Assembly (NCBI RefSeq): GCF_014253065.1
Contig: NZ_JACLZK010000001.1
Location: 496,001 to 560,000, forward strand
Reading direction: 5' to 3'
Length of the DNA stretch: 64,000 nt
From: Campylobacter massiliensis
Lineage (GTDB): Bacteria > Campylobacterota > Campylobacteria > Campylobacterales > Campylobacteraceae
In this document: in pieces, positions 7,696 to 16,884 of the stretch
Position numbering within the stretch: the stretch's first letter is position 1
How the letters are laid out: each line of letters starts with the position of its first letter
Program-made: the position numbers and the translations under genes
The notes under the pieces: generated by a model
Told to the model about the DNA's origin: nothing
Databases searched by the model: none
The model's input: only the letters and a program-made list of their open reading frames with translations

Positions 7696-9636
7696 GTGGC
7701 TCTAATCGACCTTATCGACGTTAGTAAAAAATTCGGCCCCAATGAAATTTTAAACAAAGTAAGCCTTAGCGTAAACGAGCGCGAGCGTATCGCTATCATC
7801 GGCAAAAACGGCAGCGGCAAAAGTACGCTGATGAAGCTAGTCGCGGGCTCTCTAGAGCCAGATAGCGGCAGGCGTATCGTGCAAGGCGGCGTGAAAGTAG
7901 AAATGCTCGCACAAAATCCCAAATTTGACGATGCGGCCACCGTAAAAGACGCGCTAAATTTGGAGCTAAAAGAAATTTTTGATGCGCGTGACGAGTATGC
8001 GGCGGTACTGGAAGCGCTCGGCCGCGATGCGCACGACAAAGAACTAAACGCGAGGCAAGATGAACTAATCAAATTTATCGAGGCAAAAGACGGCTGGCAG
8101 ATCGAGCGCAAGATCGAGCGCGTGCTGGAGGAGTTTAAGCTAAAAGAGTACGAAAACCGAGCTGTCGCAAGCCTCAGCGGAGGCGAGATACGCCGCGTGG
8201 CTCTGGGCGCACTGATACTTAAAAAGCCCGATGTTTTGCTACTTGACGAGCCTACGAACCACCTTGACGTTTATATGGTTAGATTTCTTGAAGATATGCT
8301 AAAAGGCTCACGTCAGACGATAGTTTTTATCTCGCACGATCGCTATTTCATCGACGCGCTAGCGACTAGAAGCGTCGAGATCGAGGATGGCGCGCTGGCG
8401 TCGTTTGACGGCGGTTACGCGAACTATCTAGCTAAAAAAGAGGAAATCCTAGCCAGCCTGGCCAAATCTCACGAAACTTTGCTAAAACAGCTAAAAGCCG
8501 AGGAGGAGTGGCTGCGCAGAGGCGTCAAAGCGCGTCTAAAACGCAACGAAGGGCGCAAAGAGCGAGTGCTAGCCATGCGCGAAGAGGCAAAGAAAAACCC
8601 GGGCGTTATACGCCGCGTTAGGCTCGAGCTTGAGCGCGCGAGTAAAAATTTTAATCAAACTCAAAGCGTAAACCGCAAAAAGATGCTCTTTGAGATCAAG
8701 CAATTAAGCAAAAATATCGGCGGCAAGCAGCTTTTTAGGGATTTTAACGCGCGCGTTTTGCAAGGCGAGCGTATCGCGATAGTCGGACGAAACGGCAGCG
8801 GCAAAAGCACTCTTATTAAAATTTTACTCGGGTTTGAAAAGCCTAGCAGCGGCGAAGTTAGGCGCGGCGAGGTGCGCGTAGGATACTTTGATCAGTCGCG
8901 AAGCGCGCTAGACGACGACAAGAGCCTCATCGAGACCTTTTGCCCAAACGGCGGCGATCACGTCATGGTGCGCGGGCGAAATATGCACGTCTACGGCTAC
9001 CTTAAAAATTTCCTATTTCCTAAAGAATTTCTCGATAAACCCGTGGGCGTGCTAAGCGGCGGCGAGAAAAACCGCGTGGCGCTCGCGCTACTTTTTAGCA
9101 AGGAGTACGATGTGCTCGTGCTAGATGAGCCCACAAACGACCTTGATATCGCCACTATTAACATCCTTGAGGACTATCTGCAAAGCTTTGAAGGCGCCAT
9201 AATCATCGTGAGCCACGACCGATACTTTGTCGATAAGATCGCGCACAAGCTCTGGGCCTTTGAGGGCACTCAAATAGAGGTGCTGCATCAAGAGTACAGC
9301 GTCTATCTTGAGCTAGAAGACGAATTAGCCGAGCTTGGTAAATTTGAAGAAAGCCTAGCAAGCGAGGCTGAGCAAGCGCAAAAGCAAAAGAGCAAAACAA
9401 GCGCGAAACTAAGCTACAAGCAGACGCAAATTTTATCCTCGCACCCAGAGAAAATCGCCGCGCTAGAAGCCAAGATAAAAGAGCTAAACGCGGGCCTTAG
9501 CGATCCTAAAATCTATCAGCAAATCGGCCTAACCGCGCTTTATAACGACCTAGAAGCAGCAAAAAGCGAGCTAGAGACGTTAGAGAACGAATACTTTGAA
9601 GTCTTAGAAATCGCCGAAAATTTGGAGCAAATTTGA
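7696..9636 (+). CDS. ABC-F family ATP-binding protein (ribosome-associated type)
   Basis: Soluble protein with two ABC ATPase domains and no membrane part, as in the ABC-F family that acts on the ribosome (EttA, Uup, YheS, or antibiotic protection). Domain 1 has Walker A GKNGSGKST (about residues 35-43), signature LSGGE and Walker B LLLDEPTNHLD. Domain 2 has GRNGSGKST (about 365), VLSGGEKNR and LVLDEPTNDLD. A charged linker separates them and the C-terminal ~100 residues form a coiled coil resembling Uup's DNA/RNA-binding tail. The start is a GTG. The next gene starts on the stop codon (TTGA overlap), so translation is probably coupled. A housekeeping translation or ribosome role is more likely than resistance. 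Confidence 0.92.
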   Translation: MALIDLIDVSKKFGPNEILNKVSLSVNERERIAIIGKNGSGKSTLMKLVAGSLEPDSGRRIVQGGVKVEMLAQNPKFDDAATVKDALNLELKEIFDARDEYAAVLEALGRDAHDKELNARQDELIKFIEAKDGWQIERKIERVLEEFKLKEYENRAVASLSGGEIRRVALGALILKKPDVLLLDEPTNHLDVYMVRFLEDMLKGSRQTIVFISHDRYFIDALATRSVEIEDGALASFDGGYANYLAKKEEILASLAKSHETLLKQLKAEEEWLRRGVKARLKRNEGRKERVLAMREEAKKNPGVIRRVRLELERASKNFNQTQSVNRKKMLFEIKQLSKNIGGKQLFRDFNARVLQGERIAIVGRNGSGKSTLIKILLGFEKPSSGEVRRGEVRVGYFDQSRSALDDDKSLIETFCPNGGDHVMVRGRNMHVYGYLKNFLFPKEFLDKPVGVLSGGEKNRVALALLFSKEYDVLVLDEPTNDLDIATINILEDYLQSFEGAIIIVSHDRYFVDKIAHKLWAFEGTQIEVLHQEYSVYLELEDELAELGKFEESLASEAEQAQKQKSKTSAKLSYKQTQILSSHPEKIAALEAKIKELNAGLSDPKIYQQIGLTALYNDLEAAKSELETLENEYFEVLEIAENLEQI

Positions 9637-10079
9637 AAAAATTAACTAAAGCGGGCAGGGTTAGTGCTCTAAATTTACGCACGATTAAGCGAGACGAGCT
9701 TATCGGCGCTAGTTTTGAGCTGGACGGGGTTAAATTTAGCGGCGTTTTTTCTACGGATTTTAGTCTGGAACAGGGCGACCTCGTGCGCGTAAAGTACGAA
9801 AGAGACGGCTTTATAAATAGAATAACCCTGCTTGAAACCCTGGCTAAAAATAGCGAAAAAAAGAGCATGACGGCAAAAATCATGAACATTACGGTTTTTA
9901 TCTCGCTGACGCTTCTTGCTCTTTGTATCGCGGGCGGAGTGATTTTTTCTTTGATTACGGGCAGATTTGAGATTCGCGATTTTACCGATATTGTTCGGCT
10001 TATTTGTATTTGCTTCCTTGTTTGGTCGCTAGCGTACCATGCGATAGGAAAATTTAAAATTTTGAGACAATTTGTATAA
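9633..10079 (+). CDS. Uncharacterised protein with two C-terminal membrane helices
   Basis: 148 residues, not recognised. The first ~75 residues look like a small beta-rich soluble domain (alternating hydrophobic strands, FELDGVKFSGVFSTDF, GDLVRVKYERDGFINRI). A basic linker follows, and then two hydrophobic helices at about 83-108 and 118-138. The N-terminal domain is therefore cytosolic or periplasmic and anchored at its C-terminus. The TTG start overlaps the TGA stop of the ABC-F gene, which argues for a real, translationally coupled gene. It is followed 62 bp later by another membrane protein of unknown role. No catalytic motif is apparent. Confidence 0.7.
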   Translation: MKKLTKAGRVSALNLRTIKRDELIGASFELDGVKFSGVFSTDFSLEQGDLVRVKYERDGFINRITLLETLAKNSEKKSMTAKIMNITVFISLTLLALCIAGGVIFSLITGRFEIRDFTDIVRLICICFLVWSLAYHAIGKFKILRQFV

Positions 10080-10141
10080 ATTTTGAGCTCAAATTTGCCT
10101 TGAGGCGTTAAAAATCAGAGCTTCTAAAAATAGGCGGCACT

Positions 10142-11665
10142 TTGAAAGATAAAAAACCTATACTACTTTGCTTATTTGCGCTTTTTAGCGTGCTTTTTAC
10201 GGTATTTTTCATGGTTTACGTCGCTAGTTACGAGGAGGAGAACGAATTTACCCAGATAGGCGGCAGCGAATTTTACGCGACGCAGCAGGGCAAAATTTAC
10301 GCGCTAATCCCAAGCGGAGGCAAATTTGAGCTAAAAGGCGTGCGGGCGGATAAATTTAGGGTTCTTGCGTCAGGCGGTTATCGCGGGCGAAACGTCGGCG
10401 CCGATGAAAGCGCCGTCTACTGCGGCAATCTAGCCATGAGCGGGCTTGATCCCACGCGCGTTAGGGCGATTGGAAACGGATATTTAACGGACGGCCGGGT
10501 TAGTTATTTTTGCAGCGACGCAGGCGAGAGAAACTACGAGCTAGGAGCTTTTGCCGAGGCGGTTCAAACCGCGGCGTACGCGATACTGGGCGCTGATAAA
10601 CCGCAAAGCTATATTTATAAAACAAAGCGCGTTTCAAGCGTAAATTTGACTAGGGTTTTGGATTTCGGCTTTGCGGCGGAAGATGCAGCTAATGGCGGCG
10701 GAAACGCCATGGTATATTTTGAGGGCAAGCAGCTAGAAGGCGCATACGCTAGGGCGCTAAGATACGTAAAAGACGCGCGCGGACGAACTAGCGATTTTTA
10801 CGTCACGGACGGGCGAAACGTCTATTTTAAAGGCTCACGGCTCGCGGTAAAATTTACCCCTGAACTGCACGAGGTGGCGTATTTTGGCAGCGTGCACTAT
10901 CTTTTAGAGCCCGCTAGCGGCGTAGTTTACGCGGATGAGCATGAGTTTGCGCCCGAATTTGCGCCTTATTCGCTACCGTTTGGCGTCTCCGGCGCGCACG
11001 CCTATCATCTGCTTTTTCGCGGCAAGGGCGGGATTTACTTTTGGGAGCGCGAAAGCGGCGAGCTAAAACGCGCGGCGGCTGATCCGTTTGCGGGTGAAAT
11101 TTTGCCGCTTGCGGGTAGCGTTTTTATCAGCGGCGGACAGACTTATTTCGTGCAGAGCCGCGAAGTGTGGCATAGAAATAAAAGCGGCAGGCGGTTAGGC
11201 TCGCGCCATACGGAGCTTTTTAGGCTTGAAACTAGCGAGCAGTGGCGAAAAATAGGCCTTGTGCGCAACGGCGTATACGGCGCGGTTTATGCAAACGGCG
11301 ACAAAATTTACTACTTTGACGCGATGGGGACGGGGCAGATGATTGACGCTAGCGTTTACGAGATCGCGGACACTACCGCCATAGAGATCTTGACGCGGCC
11401 GTATGATCCGCGCGGACAAAACATAAGCGGCGCGGAGATCCGCAAGATGATAAAAGAGGGGCGGCTCGTGCCGGCGCAAGGCGAGCTCGTTTTTGAAGCG
11501 GTTACTAGCTATGACGGTGAAGAGAGGTATGTTCTTTGGATATTTTTAGCGGTGGCTATCTTTGCGGCGATCGCAGGCAAAGCCTACGAGTATAGAAATC
11601 GCGCGAAAGCGGTAAAAAACGAAGCTGCGACAAAACCTCGCGGCAAGGTAAAATTTAGACGGTAA
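10142..11665 (+). CDS. Membrane-anchored DKNYY-like repeat protein
   Basis: 507 residues with one membrane helix near the N-terminus (about 8-27) and another near the C-terminus (about 465-482). The large region between them is rich in short beta strands with repeats such as YVTDGRNVYFKGSRL, VYADEHEF and NGDKIYYFDAMG. These resemble the DKNYY family, in which 'dkn.vyy.g' units form a beta-propeller-like array, but the match is loose. The array is probably periplasmic. A TTG start follows a GGCGG sequence; no ATG fits better. The C-terminus is basic (KPRGKVKFRR). Function unknown. It is likely in one operon with the preceding gene and is followed by flaC. Confidence 0.7.
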   Translation: MKDKKPILLCLFALFSVLFTVFFMVYVASYEEENEFTQIGGSEFYATQQGKIYALIPSGGKFELKGVRADKFRVLASGGYRGRNVGADESAVYCGNLAMSGLDPTRVRAIGNGYLTDGRVSYFCSDAGERNYELGAFAEAVQTAAYAILGADKPQSYIYKTKRVSSVNLTRVLDFGFAAEDAANGGGNAMVYFEGKQLEGAYARALRYVKDARGRTSDFYVTDGRNVYFKGSRLAVKFTPELHEVAYFGSVHYLLEPASGVVYADEHEFAPEFAPYSLPFGVSGAHAYHLLFRGKGGIYFWERESGELKRAAADPFAGEILPLAGSVFISGGQTYFVQSREVWHRNKSGRRLGSRHTELFRLETSEQWRKIGLVRNGVYGAVYANGDKIYYFDAMGTGQMIDASVYEIADTTAIEILTRPYDPRGQNISGAEIRKMIKEGRLVPAQGELVFEAVTSYDGEERYVLWIFLAVAIFAAIAGKAYEYRNRAKAVKNEAATKPRGKVKFRR

Positions 11666-11740
11666 ATTTACGGCTAGAATTTTTAAATGCTTAAATTTGA
11701 CGTTTTGCTCGCCGCTAGCAAATTTTAATCAAATTTTCGC

Positions 11741-11766
11741 TAAAATCGGGTCAAATTTAAAAGGAG
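11741..11766 (+). promoter_or_regulatory. Candidate flaC -10 element and ribosome site
   Basis: TAAAAT at 11741-11746 is a candidate -10 box. AAGGAG at 11761-11766 is a strong ribosome site 5 bases before the ATG at 11772 and fixes the start of flaC. No clear sigma-28 motif was seen. Confidence 0.4.
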
Positions 11767-11771
11767 TGCAA

Positions 11772-12530
11772 ATGAAACTAGGAAATTTTTCCGCAAACTC
11801 AAGCCTAAGCAATCAATACCTAGAACAAGCTCAAAATAACAGCGCAAAAGCCCTAAATAACATCTCCGCACAGCGCGCTCTAAGCGGCATAGACAGCGCA
11901 AATCTAGCTATCGCAGACTCGCTTCGCTCCCAAAGCTCCGCGCTAGAGCAGGGCGTCGCAAACGCAAACGACGCTATCGGCATCCTACAGATCGCCGACT
12001 CTACGCTAGCAAATATCACGCAAAGCGCCGACCGCATCGGCGAACTCTCGGTGAGGTATAACGGCGGCATCCTAAACGCCGATCAGCAAAAGATGATAAA
12101 AAGCGAGGCGGACGCGCTCGTGGGCGCGATGAGAGAGAGCACGCAGCAAGCGAGCTTTAACGGTAAGAACGTATTTGGCGGGCAGATGAGCTTCCTAACC
12201 GGCAACGGCACGGCGAGCGTAAATTTAAGCGCGCCCGATTTTAGCGGTATAGACGTGAGTAACGGCGATAGCGTGAGTAAATTTATCGGTAGCGTAAACG
12301 CTCTGCGAGGCGAGATCGGCGCGGCGCAAAACGGCATCATCTCGGGCATCAACGCAAGCCTAACTAAAAACGTCGCGCTGAGACAAAGCGAGTCGCAGCT
12401 ACAAAATAACGACATCGCTAAAAATCTAAGCGCTTTTAAACAAAACGACCTACAAGCAAACGCCGCAATCCTAGCTCAAGCGCACAATACCGCAAGCCTG
12501 CAAAGCCAGTTTAACAGGCTTTTGGGCTAA
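11772..12530 (+). CDS. flaC: FlaC-type short flagellin (secreted, non-filament)
   Basis: 252-residue flagellin-like protein lacking the large variable centre of FlaA/FlaB. The N-terminal D0/D1 part contains NISAQRALSGIDSANLAIAD and LRSQSSALEQGVANANDAIG. The C-terminal part contains NNDIAKNLSAFKQNDLQANA and ends LQSQFNRLLG. Size and these blocks match C. jejuni FlaC (about 249 residues), which is exported through the flagellar type III apparatus, binds host cells and is not a main filament subunit. In-frame codons upstream to 11697 are not used because AAGGAG sits directly before the 11772 ATG. The gene is monocistronic and ends in a strong terminator. No flagellar genes are adjacent, as is also true in C. 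jejuni. Confidence 0.9.
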   Translation: MKLGNFSANSSLSNQYLEQAQNNSAKALNNISAQRALSGIDSANLAIADSLRSQSSALEQGVANANDAIGILQIADSTLANITQSADRIGELSVRYNGGILNADQQKMIKSEADALVGAMRESTQQASFNGKNVFGGQMSFLTGNGTASVNLSAPDFSGIDVSNGDSVSKFIGSVNALRGEIGAAQNGIISGINASLTKNVALRQSESQLQNNDIAKNLSAFKQNDLQANAAILAQAHNTASLQSQFNRLLG

Positions 12531-12547
12531 ATTTAACTGCTTTTATC

Positions 12548-12591
12548 TTTTAGCCGCTACGCTCCTTGGCGGCTAAAATGCTTTTGTTTTT
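12548..12591. terminator. Strong terminator after flaC
   Basis: A perfect 10-bp stem, TTTTAGCCGC (12548-12557) with GCGGCTAAAA (12569-12578), is followed by TGCTTTTGTTTTT. It lies between convergent genes and may serve both. Confidence 0.8.
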
Positions 12592-12642
12592 ACTCCGACT
12601 TTTGCGATCTAATCGCGCCTTAAATCAATCGGTCAAATTTAT

Positions 12643-13074
12643 CTAAACCCTCCACATTACCTTCGCAAGGATTATCATTATGACACACAAAACAAGGGCG
12701 ATAACGTGCGAGTATTTGCCAAAGGGGTCGGGCTTTTTAAGCTTATAGACGTAAAAGAGCGATATTGCCGTGATTAGGCACATTAGCCCTAGCACGCCGA
12801 TCTTGGTCGCAAGTAAAATTTGAAACGAGCTACCGAGCCATCCGTTCTCGCCGCCAAAATAATCCTTTGCCATATAAATGCCACTGATGATCAGGAGTAA
12901 AAATGCCGTGCCAAACACCTTCGCGCTGCCTTTGGTGTAGGCTTTTTTGACGCGAGCGAGCGTACTCTCGTCTACGTGTTTTTTGGCAAACGGAAATATA
13001 CAAACGTCGAAAAATACGTAGCCGACGAAGGCGATGGCGCTCAAAATATGAATGATTAGGAAAAATAGATACAT
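12643..13074 (-). CDS. CopD-like four-helix membrane protein
   Basis: 143-residue integral membrane protein with four hydrophobic helices: about residues 2-24, 52-72, 85-108 and 122-140. Its pattern is that of the CopD/DUF2269-type family, with an early histidine in the first helix (LIIHILSAIAFVGYVFFDV) and SGIYM in helix 2. Such proteins have been linked to copper or heme handling, but single-domain versions in Campylobacterota are uncharacterised. The ATG at 13074 is preceded by AAAAGG. Monocistronic, between flaC and dnaK. A copper role is inference from family name only. Confidence 0.7.
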   Translation of the reverse strand: MYLFFLIIHILSAIAFVGYVFFDVCIFPFAKKHVDESTLARVKKAYTKGSAKVFGTAFLLLIISGIYMAKDYFGGENGWLGSSFQILLATKIGVLGLMCLITAISLFYVYKLKKPDPFGKYSHVIALVLCVIMIILAKVMWRV

Positions 13075-13261
13075 TTAGGACCTTTTTTGTTTGATTATAT
13101 TTAAATCAGTCGTCCAAATGGATGATTTTGATTAAGGATTGTCGAAAGAGAGTCAAATTTAATCTACGGGCGAAGCGGTAAATTTGCAAAAACAAGCGGT
13201 TCAAAAACTACATGAAGTCAAATTTGGATTGGGTAAAATTGAGTTAATGAATTTAGAGATT

Positions 13262-13294
13262 TATAAAAAACCGCCCGTCAAATTTAACGGGCGG
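13262..13294 (-). terminator. Terminator of the hrcA-grpE-dnaK operon
   Basis: On the minus strand, 8-bp arms CCGCCCGT (13287-13294) and ACGGGCGG (13271-13278) enclose an 8-base loop and are followed by TTTTTTATAA. A second, weaker hairpin (13341-13346 with 13357-13362) lies between it and the dnaK stop codon. The 293-bp stretch 13075-13367 holds only these elements; short open frames through it run across both hairpins and are not credible genes. Confidence 0.85.
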
Positions 13295-13367
13295 GGCAAA
13301 TTTAAGGGCGCGACAACGCTAAACTTAAATTTATGTTTAAAGCCCTCGCCGAAACAAGGGCTAATTT

Positions 13368-15245
13368 TTACTCGACTTCGGCGTCTATGACGTCGTCGTC
13401 TTTTTTCTTGCCGCCGTTTGCTTGCTCGCCCGCAGCGCCGTCTTTTTTATACATCGCTTCAGCTAGCTTATGGCTGGCTTCGCTTAGAGTTTTGACCTTC
13501 GCGTCGATCTGCTCTTTGCTCGCGTTTTCGTCTTTTAGAGTCTCTTTTAGCTCGTCCAGCGCCTTTTGGATGCGCTCTCTGTCCTCGGCCGGGATCTTTT
13601 CGCCTAGCTCGTCAAGGCTCTTTTGCGTCTGGTGCGCGAGTGCGTCGGCTTGGTTGCGAGCCTCGACTGTGTCTTTGCGCTTTTTGTCGTCCTCTTTGTG
13701 TAGCTCGGCGTCTTTTACCATGTTGTTGATCTCGTCCTCGCTTAGACCGCTTGAGCCTGAGATCGTGATATTTTGGGCTTTGTCGGTAGCCTTGTCTTTA
13801 GCAGAGACCGTTAGGATACCGTTGGCGTCGATGTCAAACTCGACCTCGATCTGCGGCACTCCGCGAGGAGCGGCAGGGATGCCCTCTAGGTTAAATTGAC
13901 CCAAAGACTTGTTGTCGCGGGCAAATTCGCGCTCGCCTTGTAGTACGTGGATCGTGACGGCGCTTTGGTTATCCTCGGCAGTTGAAAATACCTGATTTTT
14001 CTTAACCGGGATAGTCGTGCCTTTTTCGATGATTTTCGTCATCACGCCGCCTAAAGTCTCGATACCTAGGCTTAGTGGAGTGACGTCTAGGAGCAATACG
14101 TCCTTCACGTCGCCTTTGATGACGGCGCCTTGGATCGCCGCGCCGATAGCTACGACCTCGTCCGGATTTACGCTTTTATTTAGCTCTTTGCCAAACGCCT
14201 TTTTGACCTCTTCTTGAACTAAAGGCACGCGCGTCGAGCCGCCCACCATGACGATTTCTTTTATATCTTTTTTGTCAAGTCCGGCATCTTTTACGACCTC
14301 GTTTATCTTGGTGATCGTTTGAGCGACCAGATCCTCGATCATGCCCTCAAATTTAGCCCTAGTTAGCGTCTTTGTGAGGTGTTTAGGACCCGTAGCGTCA
14401 GCTGTGATAAACGGTAAATTTATCGTCGTTTCTTGAGCCGAGCTTAGCTCTTTTTTAGCCGTTTCGGCCGCCTCTTTTAGGCGCTGCATAGCCATTACAT
14501 CGGTTTTTAGATCGATGCCTGCGTCGCTTTTAAATTCGCTCGTTAGCCAGTCGATTAGGCGGTTATCGAAATCATCGCCGCCTAGAAACGCATTACCGCC
14601 GGTAGCTAGAACCTCGACCACATTATCGCCGGTTTCTAGTACCGTAACGTCAAACGTACCGCCGCCTAGGTCGTAAACCATGATCTTTTCGGACTCTTTT
14701 TTATCTAGGCCGTAGGCTAGAGCCGCCGCTGTAGGCTCGTTTATGATACGAAGCACGTTTAGTCCCGCGATCGTTCCCGCTTCTTTAGTCGCTTTTCTTT
14801 GGCTGTCGTTAAAGTACGCAGGCACCGTGATGACGGCATCTACGACCGTTTCGCCCAGGTAGCTTTCCGCATCCTCTTTTAGCTTCATTAGCACTTTGGC
14901 CGAGATTTCTTGCGGAGTGTAGACCTTGCCCGCGATCTCTATAGCGCACGCGCCGTTTCTATCCACGACGTGGTACGGCAACCTAGCTTTAGCTTCCTGT
15001 GCGTTTTTCTCGTTGCTCATTAGACCCATTATTCTTTTGATAGAGTAGATGGTTTTTTCAGGGTTGGTTACTGCTTGGCGTTTTGCGCTATCGCCTACTA
15101 AAATTTCGCCCTTATCGGTAAACGCTACGACCGAAGGAGTCGTGTTTTTGCCTTCTTTGTTTGGGATTACCTTGCTTTCGCCTCTCTCATACACGCTCAC
15201 GCATGAATTCGTCGTTCCTAGGTCTATGCCTATTACTTTTGCCAT
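13368..15245 (-). CDS. dnaK: Chaperone DnaK (Hsp70)
   Basis: ATP-driven Hsp70 chaperone that folds and protects proteins with DnaJ and GrpE. It is full length at 625 residues. The actin-like ATPase domain starts [14 protein letters not shown], with the second phosphate loop [15 protein letters not shown] and the adenosine motif [14 protein letters not shown]. The interdomain linker [19 protein letters not shown] follows, then the substrate-binding domain and helical lid. The C-terminus ends in an acidic tail ([10 protein letters not shown]). It is the last gene of hrcA-grpE-dnaK, 35 bp after grpE. It lacks its own strong promoter, so control is expected from the CIRCE-like site upstream of hrcA. 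Confidence 0.99.
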   Translation of the reverse strand: MAKVIGIDLGTTNSCVSVYERGESKVIPNKEGKNTTPSVVAFTDKGEILVGDSAKRQAVTNPEKTIYSIKRIMGLMSNEKNAQEAKARLPYHVVDRNGACAIEIAGKVYTPQEISAKVLMKLKEDAESYLGETVVDAVITVPAYFNDSQRKATKEAGTIAGLNVLRIINEPTAAALAYGLDKKESEKIMVYDLGGGTFDVTVLETGDNVVEVLATGGNAFLGGDDFDNRLIDWLTSEFKSDAGIDLKTDVMAMQRLKEAAETAKKELSSAQETTINLPFITADATGPKHLTKTLTRAKFEGMIEDLVAQTITKINEVVKDAGLDKKDIKEIVMVGGSTRVPLVQEEVKKAFGKELNKSVNPDEVVAIGAAIQGAVIKGDVKDVLLLDVTPLSLGIETLGGVMTKIIEKGTTIPVKKNQVFSTAEDNQSAVTIHVLQGEREFARDNKSLGQFNLEGIPAAPRGVPQIEVEFDIDANGILTVSAKDKATDKAQNITISGSSGLSEDEINNMVKDAELHKEDDKKRKDTVEARNQADALAHQTQKSLDELGEKIPAEDRERIQKALDELKETLKDENASKEQIDAKVKTLSEASHKLAEAMYKKDGAAGEQANGGKKKDDDVIDAEVE

Positions 15246-15280
15246 TGTTGATCCTTTTTACTAAATTTTTATTTTAAATT

Positions 15281-15808
15281 TTACTTTGCTATCGATACCA
15301 TCGCAGGTCGTAAAACTCTGCCGTTGATTAGATAGCCTTTTTGTATCACTTGCACGATTTTTCCTTTTTCCACGTCCTCGCTATCGATTTGCAGTACGGC
15401 ATTGTGGAAATTCGGATCAAATTCGCCCTCGGTTTCGATCGGCGTGATACCGTTTTTTTCGAAACACTTTTTAAACTGATCTATCGTTATATAAATTCCT
15501 TCTTTGATTTTCGTCGCATATTCGTCGCCTTCGGTTTCAAAATTTACCGCCATCTCAAGCGCGTCTATCACAGGAAGCAGATCTCGCGCGAATTTCTCGT
15601 TCGCATACGTCGCGATGTCCGCTTTTTCCTTTTCGAAACGCTTTTTGATGTTTTCAAAGTCCGCGTTGGCTCTATAATACTTGTCCGTTAGCTCCTCAAG
15701 CTGCTTTTGAAGCTCTACGTACTTCGCGTCTAGGCCCTCAAAGCTGATACTCTCGTCGAAATTTGACGGGATTTGCTGCTCAAGTTCCACGTTTTCATTC
15801 TCGTTCAT
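15281..15808 (-). CDS. grpE: Nucleotide exchange factor GrpE
   Basis: GrpE releases ADP from DnaK and so resets the chaperone cycle. The 175-residue protein has an acidic N-terminus and a long coiled coil (about residues 28-75, including YRANADFENIKKRFEKEK). The C-terminal beta domain carries the family signature around GEFDPNFHNAVLQ and VIQKGYLINGRVLRPAMV. Its ATG overlaps the hrcA stop codon by 4 bases (ATGA), so translation is coupled. dnaK follows after 35 bp. Length and domain order are normal. Confidence 0.98.
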   Translation of the reverse strand: MNENENVELEQQIPSNFDESISFEGLDAKYVELQKQLEELTDKYYRANADFENIKKRFEKEKADIATYANEKFARDLLPVIDALEMAVNFETEGDEYATKIKEGIYITIDQFKKCFEKNGITPIETEGEFDPNFHNAVLQIDSEDVEKGKIVQVIQKGYLINGRVLRPAMVSIAK

Positions 15809-16584
15809 GCCGCCTCCTTTAGGTTGTTTAAAAATCTTTCGTAATCATTATAAATACTGCCCGCGCAAAGCATTTTAGCCTCTTTGCCCTCAAAATTTAC
15901 GCCCAGCTTCATACCTAGGTAGTTCTCGCCGAAAAAGACTAAATTTGAGTCAAAAACCATTTCAAAGCTAGGGCTTAGCGCGTTTTTAAAACTCTCTCCG
16001 AAAATTTCAAGCGCAACCCTTTCGTTTTCTAAAAAGCGAATTTTAGTGCGCTTTAGCTCGGCTATCTTGTTTCTTAGCTCGTTTAGGCCCACTTGCATAC
16101 AGGTAAGCTCGAGTCTATCGAGGTCTATGCCGATGAGATTGCTCAAAAATTTCTCTACCTTCGAGTTAAATTTGAGTGCGATCTCGTCCTCGCTAAAGCT
16201 CAAAATCAAAAATCTATTGTTTAAATTTAAGACCTCGTTTAGCGTTTGGGTTTTGCTTTCAAAAACCATCGCGTAAATTTCAAATTTATCGCTTAGCAAC
16301 TTTAATAGGCTAGGATTTGCGATATCTAGCGTCTCATTAAAATTTAACCTAGCTCGCCAATAATCTCTCATCGTCGCAGCCGTCGGTATCCTGCCGCCGC
16401 TAACGTGAAACTGCGTGATTGCGCCCTCGTCGGAGAGCTTTTTAAAATAAACTCTTATCGTAGAGGCCGGGATCGACATCGCCATGCGCGAACCAAGCTC
16501 GCTAGAGCCGATCGGAGCGTTGTCGCTAAGATAAGCTTGAATAATAGAATCAAGTATCAGATCTCGCTTACTCATCTTTATCAT
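15805..16584 (-). CDS. hrcA: Heat-inducible transcription repressor HrcA
   Basis: Repressor of class I heat-shock genes; it binds CIRCE operators and is kept active by chaperonin. The 259-residue protein has an N-terminal winged helix (residues 5-70: RDLILDSIIQAYLSDNAPIGSSEL, then STIRVYFKKLSDEGAI), as in HrcA. A divergent GAF-like region follows and it ends on the typical LNNLKEAA-like tail. It is shorter than Firmicute HrcA (about 340), as is usual for Campylobacter. ATG at 16584 is preferred: AAGGAG lies 11 bases upstream, whereas a second ATG (16575) is 20 bases away. First gene of hrcA-grpE-dnaK and probably autoregulated. Confidence 0.93.
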   Translation of the reverse strand: MIKMSKRDLILDSIIQAYLSDNAPIGSSELGSRMAMSIPASTIRVYFKKLSDEGAITQFHVSGGRIPTAATMRDYWRARLNFNETLDIANPSLLKLLSDKFEIYAMVFESKTQTLNEVLNLNNRFLILSFSEDEIALKFNSKVEKFLSNLIGIDLDRLELTCMQVGLNELRNKIAELKRTKIRFLENERVALEIFGESFKNALSPSFEMVFDSNLVFFGENYLGMKLGVNFEGKEAKMLCAGSIYNDYERFLNNLKEAA

Positions 16585-16585
16585 A

Positions 16586-16612
16586 TTAGCACTCTCTCCT
16601 TTAAATTGCTAG
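16586..16612 (-). promoter_or_regulatory. CIRCE-like operator upstream of hrcA
   Basis: TTAGCACTC (16586-16594), a 9-base spacer, then AATTGCTAG (16604-16612). The first arm equals the CIRCE consensus; the second matches GAGTGCTAA at 6 of 9 positions. The spacing of 9 is exact. The hrcA ribosome site AAGGAG lies in the spacer, so bound HrcA, or an RNA hairpin, would also hide the start region. Confidence 0.8.
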
Positions 16613-16616
16613 GCGC

Positions 16617-16646
16617 ATTATACAACATTGAGCGGATAATTGTCAA
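16617..16646 (-). promoter_or_regulatory. Consensus promoter of hrcA-grpE-dnaK
   Basis: On the minus strand, TTGACA (16641-16646), an 18-base spacer and TATAAT (16617-16622). Both hexamers are perfect sigma-70 consensus, rare in Campylobacter where -35 boxes are usually absent. The CIRCE-like operator begins 4 bases downstream of the -10. Confidence 0.85.
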
Positions 16647-16851
16647 GGGGTAGAGTTAAAAAAATTTATTTAGATAACTTTAGTGTAGTTAGCTCAAGGT
16701 TATAAGGGTAAATTCTGGGCATGATTGGCTGCGTGCTGGGAAATTTGAATAAATTTAATGTAAAAGTAGAATAAATTTAGTTTTATCGCTAGAAATTTTA
16801 TGAATATAAAATTTGATGTGTTAAATTTTGAAAAATAATAAGAAGTAAAAT

Positions 16852-16880
16852 TTGAAAGAAAAGCCCCAAATTCGGGGCTT
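16852..16880 (-). terminator. Terminator of rpsO
   Basis: AAGCCCC (16861-16867) pairs with GGGGCTT (16874-16880), loop of 6. On the minus strand it is followed by TTCTTTC. It lies 4 bases after the rpsO stop codon. Confidence 0.8.
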
Positions 16881-16884
16881 AGGA

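Noticed and set aside
13184-13390. Open frame of 68 codons after the dnaK operon
   Set aside because: It runs through two hairpins, including the dnaK terminator, and has a composition typical of spacer DNA.
16629-16639. TGAGCGGATAA, identical to 11 bases of the E. coli lac operator
   Set aside because: It lies in the spacer of the hrcA promoter, is not part of a full symmetric operator, and Campylobacter has no LacI system; chance match.
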